A stretch of 64,000 nt of DNA from positions 3,284,616-3,348,615 of the forward strand of contig CP054190.1 of the NCBI GenBank assembly GCA_015709575.1, given 5' to 3'. The notes below the pieces were generated by a model. It worked only from the letters and a program-made list of their open reading frames with translations. It did no database searches and was not told where the DNA came from. Position 1 is the first letter of the stretch, and each line of letters starts with the position of its first letter. This DNA comes from Planctomycetia bacterium (GTDB taxonomy: Bacteria > Planctomycetota > Phycisphaerae > UBA1845 > Fen-1342). Shown here piece after piece: positions 17,084 to 25,800 of the stretch. Position numbers and translations under genes: made by a program.

Positions 17084-19225
17084 CTACGCGCCCGCAAGCT
17101 CAATGCTGCGGGCCGCGATCTGCGTCGCGCAGCCCGCCAGGAACTCGCCGATGCTGCAACTGCCGAGCTGCCGGCCGTCGCGGGTTCGCACGTTCACGCG
17201 CCCCTCGGCGGCTTCCTGCTCGCCGATGACCAGCACATACGGAGTCTTGAGCAGCGTGGCCGTGCGGATCTTCGAGCCGATCCGCTCGCCGCTGTCGTCC
17301 AGCTCCACCCGCAGGTTTGCCTGCTGGCAGAGCCGGAACACCTCGCGCGCGTACTCGGCCGATTTCTCGCTGACCGTGCACACGCACGCCTGAACCGGCG
17401 CCAGCCAGAGCGGAAACGCGCCGGCGAAGTGCTCGATCAGAATGCCGCAGAAGCGCTCAATGCTGCCCAGCGGAGCGCGATGCACCATCACCGGGCGATG
17501 CTCTCGATTGTCCGCGCCGATATAGCGCAGCTCAAAACGCTCCGGCAGGTTGTAATCGCACTGCACCGTGCCAAGCTGCCATTCGCGGCCGATGCAATCC
17601 TTTACCAGGAAGTCGATCTTCGGCCCGTAGAAGGCGGCCTCGCCGCGGCCGATGAACCACTCCATCCCCGAGTTGCGGCAGACGTCCAGAATCGCCGCCT
17701 CGGCCTTCTGCCAGTTTTCGGCCGAGCCGACGTACTTGTCGCCGTCGTCCCGCAGGCTGGCCCGCACGCGGTACTGCGTCAGGCCCATCACGTCCAACAC
17801 GTGCTTGGCCATGTCGACGCAGCCGGCCAGTTCGCCGGCGAGCTGATCGGCCGTGCAGAAAATGTGCGCGTCGTCCTGCGTCATGCCGCGCACGCGCGTC
17901 AAGCCGCCGACCTCGCCTGATTGCTCGAAGCGATATACCGTGCCGAATTCCGCAAGCCGCACCGGCAGATCGCGATAGCTGCGGGCGTCCGACCCGTAAA
18001 TGCGGATGTGATGCGGACAATTCATGGGCCGCAGCAGGTAGCCGTCCTCGGCCGCCAGCCACTGGCGGATGCGCCGCAGGCGCTCCTCGACCGGCAGGTC
18101 GGCCGGGTAGCCGGCCGCCTGAAGCTCAGGATTCTGCTGCGCAATCTGCGCGAACAGCGCCAGCTCCGCCGGCGTGGCGCCGGCCGCTCCGCCGGCACGG
18201 GCCAGCTCCCACAGCGCGTTGAGCAGCCGGGCGCGGTCGCTCTCGTAGAGCGGCGGATACTGCGAATCCTTGTAATAGGGAAAATGCCCGCTGGTGCGGT
18301 ACAGGTCCAGCTTGCCGATGTGCGGCGTGAAGACCGGTTGATACCCGCGGCGCAGCAGCTCCTCACGGATGAACGACTCGAGCGTCAGCCGCAGCACGGC
18401 CCCGCGCGGCTTCCAGAGGATCAGCCCGGTGCCGACCATCGGATCGGTCGTGAACAGCCCCAGTTCGGGACCGATCTTGCGATGGTCTCGCTTGCGGGCC
18501 TCCTCCACCTGGGCCAGGTAGACGGCCAGTTCCTTTTTCGTCGCGAACGCCGTTCCATAGACGCGCTGCAGCATCTGCTTGGAGGCGTCGCCGTGCCAGT
18601 ACGCGCCCGCCACCTGCATCACCTTGAACGCGCCGATCCGCCCCGTGCTCGGGACATGCGGCCCGCGGCACAGATCCTCCCAGCAGCCGCTGTCCGCCGC
18701 GCCCGTGACGTAAAAGCTCAGCGTGTCGCCCTCGGCGCGCTCCGCGTTGTCGATCTTGTAGATGTTCCCCTCGCGCTGCAACTTCTCCATCGCCGCGGCG
18801 CGCGGCAGCTCGTAGCGCGTGAAGGGCCGATCCGCCGCGACGATCTCCGCCATTTTGGCTTCGATCTTCGCGAAGTCCTCGGGCGTCAGGCTGTGATCCA
18901 GGTCAATGTCGTAATAGAAGCCGTTCTCGACCGGCGGGCCGTACACCAGCCGCGTCTGCGGCCAGAGTGCGCAGATCGCCTCCGCCATGACGTGTGCGGC
19001 GGAGTGGCGCAGCACTTCCAGCGCTCCCGACTCGGAGGGCATCAGCGCTTCCAGCTCGACCTGCGGATCATTCAGGCGCGTCGCAAGATCGACCACACGT
19101 CCGTTGATCCGCGCTGCCAGCGCATCGCGGGCCACCCGGGAGTGGACCCGGGGCAGCAGTTCGGCCACGCTCGTTCCGGCGGCGACTTCGAGAGTCTTTC
19201 CGTCCGGCAGCCGTACACTCACCAT
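17084..19225 (-). CDS. thrS: Threonyl-tRNA synthetase
   Basis: A 713-residue class II synthetase charging tRNA-Thr. Domains in order: TGS (VRLPDGKTLEVAAGTSVAEL), editing domain (HSAAHVMAEA; DLCRGPHVPSTG), catalytic core with motif 2 (FGTVYRFEQSGEVGGLTRVRG), zinc Cys in MNCPHH and motif 3 (MVHRAPLGSIERF), and anticodon-binding domain at the end. An extra ~75 residues sit at about 318-392, between YKDSQYPP and the MNCPHH segment. The chosen ATG starts the TGS domain; the frame is open to 19342 without homology. First gene of the minus-strand operon leading into infC. Confidence 0.96.
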   Translation of the reverse strand: MVSVRLPDGKTLEVAAGTSVAELLPRVHSRVARDALAARINGRVVDLATRLNDPQVELEALMPSESGALEVLRHSAAHVMAEAICALWPQTRLVYGPPVENGFYYDIDLDHSLTPEDFAKIEAKMAEIVAADRPFTRYELPRAAAMEKLQREGNIYKIDNAERAEGDTLSFYVTGAADSGCWEDLCRGPHVPSTGRIGAFKVMQVAGAYWHGDASKQMLQRVYGTAFATKKELAVYLAQVEEARKRDHRKIGPELGLFTTDPMVGTGLILWKPRGAVLRLTLESFIREELLRRGYQPVFTPHIGKLDLYRTSGHFPYYKDSQYPPLYESDRARLLNALWELARAGGAAGATPAELALFAQIAQQNPELQAAGYPADLPVEERLRRIRQWLAAEDGYLLRPMNCPHHIRIYGSDARSYRDLPVRLAEFGTVYRFEQSGEVGGLTRVRGMTQDDAHIFCTADQLAGELAGCVDMAKHVLDVMGLTQYRVRASLRDDGDKYVGSAENWQKAEAAILDVCRNSGMEWFIGRGEAAFYGPKIDFLVKDCIGREWQLGTVQCDYNLPERFELRYIGADNREHRPVMVHRAPLGSIERFCGILIEHFAGAFPLWLAPVQACVCTVSEKSAEYAREVFRLCQQANLRVELDDSGERIGSKIRTATLLKTPYVLVIGEQEAAEGRVNVRTRDGRQLGSCSIGEFLAGCATQIAARSIELAGA

Positions 19226-19666
19226 GGAGAAAGCTTTCTCATGGCTGCGACGGACCGGCGAAGCGGCGAATGGTGATGGGCATAGCGGGCGGCAATCCAC
19301 GGGCCGTGCGAACAGGCTCGGCCGGCTGTGCACCCCGTGCACGCCGCCCCCGCACCGTTCACAATGTCGCTGTTCGTCCGGCCATCTGGGTCGTTCAATT
19401 CCTCTACCGATGCACGTTCAATGTACGGTCCCGCCGGGCGGGCAGTCAACCCGCCCCACCGGCTTCCGTGGCGCCCGCGCCGACCCGGCGGGCGGTCGAT
19501 CCTGGCGGGGCCGCCCCCCGAGCCGGTCTGGCATCCGGGCAATGAACGTCGACCGCAACTTCAGCCGAGAGGTTCGTATACAATGATCGGCGCTGCACGT
19601 CGCCGGCGGTGACCCCCGACGGCGCACGCCGCGCAACAATTGCAGACCGATCCTCCGGAGCAGGCC
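19226..19666. other. Divergent intergenic region thrS / secreted protein
   Basis: 441 bp without a credible gene. It holds a GGGCGGG/CCCGCCC hairpin near 19433-19455 and several GC-rich palindromic stretches that could lie in the thrS leader, but no T-box features. A TATACAAT box at 19577-19584 is a candidate -10 for the rightward gene; no good -35 pairs with it. Confidence 0.4.
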
Positions 19667-20791
19667 ATGATCGACCGAACCGTGCCCCGTTTCGCCCTGT
19701 TTGCCGCCCTCGCCTTGCTGGCTGCCGCTCCCCTGCCGGCCACGCTGGCGTCGCAGGAAACCTGGCTGGGCGAGATGCTGGTGGAGGATCTGGGCATCCC
19801 GAAGGACGAACTGAGCACGGAGGTCGAGTCCCTGATCCAGGGCTACCAGCAGCGGCTCGCCTCCGAGCACATTTCATCCGGGGAGGTTCGCGACCTGGTG
19901 CGGATGGTGCTCGCGGCCGACACGGGGCTGGACTCCGCTGATCCGATCGACATGGCCAAGCGCATGCGCACGATCCGCGAAAACGGCGGGGCGACCATGC
20001 TCGAGTTCATGACCCGCGTCCAGCCGCTCGTGAAAATGTCGCCCGATCGCTACGAGCGATTCGCCGCGGTCCGCCAGACCTTTGACGTGGCCGCACCGCT
20101 CTACCACGACCCGATCGCGCGCACGCAGCGCGTGCTGGACAACCTGCCGGAAGTGCTAGACCTGAACGAGGAGCAGCGCGCCCAGTTCGACCAGATGCTG
20201 GCGAGCCTGAAGGAATCGGGTGTCGAGAAGTACTCCGCCGCCAACCTTTACCAGGAACTGCTCGCCTCGGAGGACGCCGGCACGAGTGAAACCTCCGCGA
20301 TGCTGCGCCAGCGGATTGACAGCCTGCTGGAGGGCTACGAGGGCCACGTCGCCGCGCTGTTTGAGCGCCTCGATCCGATCCTCGCCCCAGACCAGCGGGC
20401 CATCCTGCAGAACACGCGTGAGCATGCGCTGGCGGTCGCGCCGCGCCGGCTCAGCGACGCGCCGGCCGACGCCCGCTCCATCCTTCGCCAGGCCCGGCGG
20501 CTCAAGCTCGACAGCGCCCAGCGCCGCAAGCTCGACGAGTTGACCCGCGCCACAGCGCCCGCCTGGCGCGACGCGGGACGCGACGAGCAGGCCCACCGCC
20601 TGCTGGCTGATTCGGTGATGGCCGAACTGCGGAAGTTCCTGAAGGCGGACCAGGTCCGGGAGCTGGAGTCGCGGATCACCCCCGCACCGGCCCGCCCCAA
20701 GGCCGATCGGCCGTCGCAGCCTGCTGCGCAGCCGCCGACCGCTCCGAAACCCGCTCCGGCCGAGAAGGCCGGCGAAAAATCGGGCGGCTAG
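19667..20791 (+). CDS. Secreted helical protein of unknown function
   Basis: A 374-residue exported protein: signal peptide MIDRTVPRFALFAALALLAAAPLPATLAS, then long amphipathic helices rich in Glu, Arg, Leu and Ala (for example LNEEQRAQFDQMLASLKE, DSAQRRKLDELTRA), and a Pro/Ala/Lys-rich tail. The helices and Glu/Gln/Arg pattern recall Spy/CpxP-like or other periplasmic helical proteins, but no family is certain. The ATG has CCGGAGCAGG upstream; a TTG at 19640 is an unlikely alternative. Monocistronic, ending at a strong bidirectional terminator. Confidence 0.75.
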   Translation: MIDRTVPRFALFAALALLAAAPLPATLASQETWLGEMLVEDLGIPKDELSTEVESLIQGYQQRLASEHISSGEVRDLVRMVLAADTGLDSADPIDMAKRMRTIRENGGATMLEFMTRVQPLVKMSPDRYERFAAVRQTFDVAAPLYHDPIARTQRVLDNLPEVLDLNEEQRAQFDQMLASLKESGVEKYSAANLYQELLASEDAGTSETSAMLRQRIDSLLEGYEGHVAALFERLDPILAPDQRAILQNTREHALAVAPRRLSDAPADARSILRQARRLKLDSAQRRKLDELTRATAPAWRDAGRDEQAHRLLADSVMAELRKFLKADQVRELESRITPAPARPKADRPSQPAAQPPTAPKPAPAEKAGEKSGG

Positions 20792-20919
20792 CGCCGTCGG
20801 ACCCGCGGAAACTCCCGGGCAGCAATTCAGGACCGGCAGGTGAACGGTGACCGGTTTCACCGGAGGAAAACACGGGGCCGCTTCGGCGGGATTTGTCGCC
20901 AACTGACGCGAAAAGAGGG

Positions 20920-20953
20920 AAAGCCGCGCCGGGTGCTGCCCGGTGCGGCTTTT
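20920..20953. terminator. Bidirectional intrinsic terminator
   Basis: AAAGCCGCGCCGGG, 5-nt loop, CCCGGTGCGGCTTTT: 14-bp stem with one wobble, T-run on the + side and an A-rich flank (AAAAGAGGGAAA) that gives Ts on the - side. It sits between the convergent 19667 gene and tRNA-Glu. Confidence 0.85.
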
Positions 20954-20965
20954 CACTTGCGAACA

Positions 20966-21038
20966 CGCCCCTAACGGGAGTCGAACCCGTGTCCCCAGGA
21001 TGAGAACCTGGTATCCTAGGCCACTAGACGATAGGGGC
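20966..21038 (-). tRNA. tRNA-Glu (anticodon CTC)
   Basis: A 73-nt cloverleaf. Acceptor stem GCCCCTA pairs with TAGGGGC, D-arm TCGTCTAGTGGCCTAGGA, anticodon stem CCAGG/CCTGG around loop TTCTCAT (anticodon CTC), and T-arm ACGGGTTCGACTCCCGT. CCA is not encoded. It decodes GAG glutamate codons. Confidence 0.97.
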
Positions 21039-21068
21039 TTTGCTCGAGCGGCAGTGCCTAGATCCGTA

Positions 21069-21096
21069 AGCATACCGCGCCGCTGGAGAGCGTCAA
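21069..21096 (-). promoter_or_regulatory. Sigma70-type promoter of tRNA-Glu
   Basis: On the minus strand TTGACG (-35, 21091-21096), 16-bp spacer, TATGCT (-10, 21069-21074), placing the start of transcription about 24 nt before the mature tRNA. Confidence 0.6.
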
Positions 21097-21121
21097 CTCG
21101 GGCTGCCCCGCTCGATCCCTG

Positions 21122-21541
21122 TTATTCCCCCACCACCTGCACGATCAACTCGCGCCGCCGGCCGCGCGTGTCGAAGTCGATCAATACGACGTGCTGCCAT
21201 TTGCCCAGCGGGATCGCGCCATCGATCAGCGGCAGCGCCACCGACGGACCGACCAGCGACGCCCGCACATGCGAATGGCCGTTGTCGTCGCTCCAGGTGT
21301 CCTCGTGGCGATACGGGATGTCATCCGGCACCACCCGGTCAAAGAACGCCCGCAGGTCGTGGTTCAGCAGCCCCGGCTCGGCCTCCGTGGTGGTGATCGC
21401 GGCCGTCGATCCCGGCACGAATACGCACACCAGCCCGTCGCGGATCTTCGAGCGCTGCACCTGCTCCATCACCGCCGCGGTGATGTCGAGCACGTGCGAA
21501 TGCCCGCTGGTCTCGAGCGTCAATCGTCCCGTAAATCGCAT
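21122..21541 (-). CDS. YjbQ/UPF0047 family protein
   Basis: A 139-residue protein of the YjbQ (UPF0047) family, small cytoplasmic proteins reported to have weak thiamine-phosphate synthase activity but with no settled role. Signatures: GLVCVFVPGSTAAITTTEAEPGLL, YRHEDTWSDDNGHSHVRASLVGPS and PLGKWQHVVLIDFDTRGR. The start at 21541 has AAAGGAG upstream; the longer frame to 21607 adds unrelated residues. Standalone, 83 bp upstream of the tRNA gene on the same strand. Confidence 0.92.
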   Translation of the reverse strand: MRFTGRLTLETSGHSHVLDITAAVMEQVQRSKIRDGLVCVFVPGSTAAITTTEAEPGLLNHDLRAFFDRVVPDDIPYRHEDTWSDDNGHSHVRASLVGPSVALPLIDGAIPLGKWQHVVLIDFDTRGRRRELIVQVVGE

Positions 21542-21780
21542 GGCGCATCTCTCCTTTGAGGGAACATCGGTCGCAACCGGCCGCAGGACGAATCCGCGAC
21601 CGGCCAATGGGCGACTGCGCGGCCTGCTGCGGGAAGTCGGTTGCGAGACGGCGGGCGCGGTCGGGCGGTCGGCATCGGAACGAAAACCCGCAGCGGGCCA
21701 CCGCGGCGGCCGGCCGGCGATCAGACGCAGCTTCGCAGTGAAAACGCAGGGCGACCGCCCTACTTCGCGTACTTGACCGC

Positions 21781-22395
21781 TCAGCCATAGGCCCGGGTGG
21801 TGGGCAGCGGAGGCGTCTCGCCGGCCAGCAGCGCATCCACCGCCTCCTGCACGTAATTCCGCTCCTCGGCCACGCGCAGGATCGCCCCGCTGTACTCGAT
21901 CCGCCCCTTCCGAATCACGAACAGGTGCGGAGTGACGAGCACCCCGTAGGACTTGCCGACGCGGCCGTCAAAATCCTCGAGGATGGGGTATGGCAGCTTG
22001 TGCTCATTCGCGTACGCGGTGTTTTCCGCCGCCTTGCGATAGTGCGAGCTGTCAATCGCCAGCCACGCCACCCCCTTCTTCGCCAGCGCGGTCGCCGTCG
22101 CCTTGATCACATCCGACTGACGGATGCACGTCGGGCAGTCCTTGTTGAACCACTCCAGTACGACCATTCGATCGGCAAAATCCGCAAGGGTGTAGGTTTT
22201 GCCGTCGCTCCCGCGAAGCTTGAACCCGGGGGCGGCGTCGCCGACGGTCGGCGCTTTCGTCGTCGCAGCCGGGGTCGATTCCGCGGCGGCGCGATCTTCG
22301 GCGCCCGCATGTTGTGACGATCTTGAGCAACCTGGCGAAGCAGCCGCCGCGACCAGAAGAACGGCTGAAATCCATGCGGAATGAGCAAGGTTCAT
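21781..22395 (-). CDS. Thioredoxin-fold (AhpC/redoxin-like) lipoprotein
   Basis: A 204-residue lipoprotein (signal with Cys23 in SPGC) carrying a redoxin/AhpC-TSA domain: VGDAAPGFKLRGSDGKTYTL, then VVLEWFNKDCPTCIRQSD with a CPTC redox pair near residue 90, and GVLVTPHLFVIRKGRI containing the cis-Pro. It should reduce or transfer disulfides or scavenge peroxides at the membrane face. Upstream, 424 bp separates it from the divergent giant gene. Family level confident; partner unknown. Confidence 0.88.
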   Translation of the reverse strand: MNLAHSAWISAVLLVAAAASPGCSRSSQHAGAEDRAAAESTPAATTKAPTVGDAAPGFKLRGSDGKTYTLADFADRMVVLEWFNKDCPTCIRQSDVIKATATALAKKGVAWLAIDSSHYRKAAENTAYANEHKLPYPILEDFDGRVGKSYGVLVTPHLFVIRKGRIEYSGAILRVAEERNYVQEAVDALLAGETPPLPTTRAYG

Positions 22396-22819
22396 ACTTG
22401 CCTCGCAGAATCGCGTCCGACCGTCCCAGAACCGCGGCGTCGCGCGGTCACACCAACAGGCGGCGCCCGAGTGTACCCCCGAAACCCGAGTCGCTACGCC
22501 AGCCGGGACCGGAATTTAGCCGACGACCGAGGTCACCCGGGAGCGGATTTCCGGACCGCAGCCGAAAATTCCCATTGCCGGGAACACTCGGAAGGTGGTA
22601 CCCTAGAATCCGCGCTATCTTGGCTCAGTCCGCCCCGTTCGGGGCGTGTGTGAGCCGCAGACACCGGGATCCGGGATCCACGCGTTGACGTTTTGACCTG
22701 TATCGTCGGTTGACCTTCGGCCGCCGGGAACGCGGCTGGGGAGAGCGCTGCGCGAAACTGGGCACCGCAGGCAGGCTGCGCACCTGCCGACGGTGGAATG
22801 TCGCCTGAAGGAGCTACAC
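22396..22819. other. Divergent intergenic region
   Basis: 424 bp between the redoxin lipoprotein and the giant secreted-protein gene. No gene, tRNA or repeat is seen. Weak promoter-like hexamers (TTGCCG with TACCCT near 22575-22605; TTGACC near 22694-22715) occur, but none has both boxes convincingly. Confidence 0.3.
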
Positions 22820-25800
22820 ATGCAGTCGTGGTCGTGTTGTCGCGGAATCGTCGCCACAGTCCTCTCTCTCGCACTCCCCCTGCTCGCTCACGCCGGTCCA
22901 GACGTTATCGTCGGTGAAATCCCCGATGTCTCGAACTACGGGGCATCCAGCGGGAACGCGGTCTGGGCGATCGGCACGACCTCCTGCAACCTCGGCGACG
23001 CCGAGCTGACCTGGATCGACTGCAGCACGCCGCTGCCGTCGCTGTGCAACCAGCACCCGGTCATCTCGCAAAACCTTTACCGCCTGCACGACGGCCGATT
23101 CGAACAACTGGGCCAGGCGTGGCTCAAGCACGGCTTCTGCGCCCTGCAGGGCACGGTGTGCAGCTCCGGCTGCAGCCCGTCGTCGGCGGGTTGCGATGCC
23201 CTCGGCATCCTCTGCTCGGACCCCTATTCGTCCGGACTGAACGGCAGCCAGGGCGGCCTTGGGCCCAAGTACCTGGTGAACCCCGCCACCGGCTTCTTCC
23301 CGGTGCCCTACATCACCAGCGGCAACAACCCCGACGCGACGCTCAACAAGCGCCTGCACGCCCCGACCGGCGACATCAGCCCGGTGAATTACCCCGGCGC
23401 GCTCTATTTCGTCTCCAGCATCTACATCCAGCCGGAAGACGCCGCCGCCGGCAACGCCAACAATAACCAGTCCTATCGCCGCGTCAGCTTCTCCGGCAAC
23501 ACCATGGCGCTGAACGACACGACCCAGCGCCAGAAGCCGGCCATCCAGGCGTGGAAGGATCACGGCCTCGGCGTCGGCGTTCCCGACCCCGATGTGCTGC
23601 TCGTCAACGTCGATGTCCCCGGCGACGGGCGATTCATCGTCGGCTGCAAGGTGAAGCTCACCGGCGACCCGACGTACCCGTATGAGTACGAGTACGCGAT
23701 TCAGAACCTGTACAGCGATCGCGCCGCCCGCGCGGTCAGCGTTCCGCTTCAGGCGGGCGCGCTCGTCTCAGCGATCGGTTTCCGCGACGTGCCCTATCAC
23801 TCCGGCGAGCTGCAGACCGGCACCGACTGGACCGGCGCCGCGTCCGGCTCCGCGGTGACGTGGACGATGCCGGCGTGGAGCGGCGACCACCGCACCGCCA
23901 ACGCGCTGCGCTGGGACACGATCTACAACTACCGTTTCCGCTGCAATCACGGCCCTGCCAGCGGCCTGCTCACCATGACGCTGTTCGACGCCGGCTCGGG
24001 ATCGCCGGGCACGGCCTCGGCCATGGTGCTGGTGCCGGACCCGAGCGGCGTGATCCTGCCCGGTAACGATGAGTGCGCCACGGCCATCCCGGTGGTGGCG
24101 GGAAGCACGAACTTTACGAACGCCAATGCAACCAACAGCGGCCCGGCCGAAGCCGGCGCCTGCGGCGATCTCTCGGCCGACGTGTGGTTCCGCTATCAGG
24201 CCACCTGCAACGGCAACGTGACGATCGACACCTGCGGCAGCGCGTTCAACACGACGCTGGCGGTGTATGCAACGAACTGCCCCGCTGCTCCGAACACCGC
24301 GATCGCCTGCAATGACAACGCATCGAGCGGCACGTGCAGCGGCTCGCAGCAGAGCAGCGTGACCTTCAACGGGACCAACGGCACGATCTACTACATCCGC
24401 GTCGGCGGTTCGGGCGGCGCGCAGGGCGCCGGCATCCTGACGATCACCGATCCGGGCTGTGGGCCGTTCCCGCCGCCGAATGACGCCTGTGCCAACGCGA
24501 TCCCGGTCTACGACGGCATCCCGTACCTCGGCACGACGACGCTTGCGACCAACGATGGCACGGCCACGTGCGGCACGTCCAGCACGTCGCCGGACGTTTG
24601 GCACACTTATACGCCGTGTACTTCCGGGACGGTCATTTTCGAACTGTGCGGCAGCAGCTACGACACGGTCGTCTCCGTTCGCACGGCGTGCGGAACGGGC
24701 GGCACGCAGGTCGGCTGCATCGACGATCGACCGGGCGGCGCTCCGGCCTGCCCGGCAAGCAGCCTGCACTCGTATCTCTCCGTGAATCTGACCGCGGGCG
24801 TGACCTATTACGTCCGCGTCGCCGGCTATCAGGGTCTGACCGGCGACTACCGCCTGCTGGTGATCGGCGGCGGCGGAGCGCCCGCGCCGGGCAATGACGA
24901 CTGCGACAACCGCGCCGGCGTGGGCCTCGGCTCGACGCCGTTCAACACCTGCGCGGCCACGACCGACGGCCCGGCGCACGGCGCATGCCCGACCAACGTC
25001 ACGAAGGACGTGTGGTTCAACCACCCGTCCAGTTGCGACGGCCAGCTCACGATCTCTATCAATGGCCTGAGCTTCAACGGCGCAATGGCCGTCTACGACG
25101 ACGCCGGCTGCCTGAACCTCGGATCGCGCCTGCTCGCCTGCGTGAACAACAGCGCCGGCACCGGCAGCGAAACCGTCACCATCCAGGCCGTCAGCGGGCG
25201 GAACTACACCATCCGTGTCGGCGGCGTCAGCAACGCGGGCGGGTCCGGCACCCTGGAAATCAGTTGCGTGCCCGACCCTGTCGGCGCCTGCTGCTTCGGC
25301 AACGGCACCTGCGAGCAGATGTCCGACTTCAACTGTGTCGCCACCAGTGGCAACTTCCTCGGCGTGGGCATCCCCTGCACGCCGGATCCGTGCAACTCGC
25401 CGACCGGCGCCTGCTGCTATGAGGACGGCAGTTGCGACCTGACGACGCAGGCCGCCTGCCAGGCTGGCGGCGGTTCGTTCCAGGGACCCGGCAGCAGTTG
25501 CTCGCCGAACCCCTGCCCGCAGCCGAGCGGTGCATGCTGCCTCTCCGGCGGCACTTGTCAGGACCTCACGCTTGCCGCCTGCAACGCGGCCGGCGGCAAC
25601 TTCCAGGGCGCCGGCGTCCCCTGCGCTCCGGGCCTGTGCAGTGCCGCTACCGGCGCGTGCTGCCTGAGTTCCGGCAGTTGCGGAATCGTCTCGCAGGCCG
25701 TCTGCGGCGCGGTGGGCGGATCGTTCCAGGGCGTCGGGAGCTCCTGCACTCCGAATCCGTGTGCGCAGCCGAACGGCGCGTGCTGCCTGTCGAATGGCAC

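Noticed and set aside
19226-19666. T-box riboswitch upstream of thrS
   Set aside because: Hairpins exist but no T-box sequence or antiterminator was found, and the lineage is not one where T-boxes are common.
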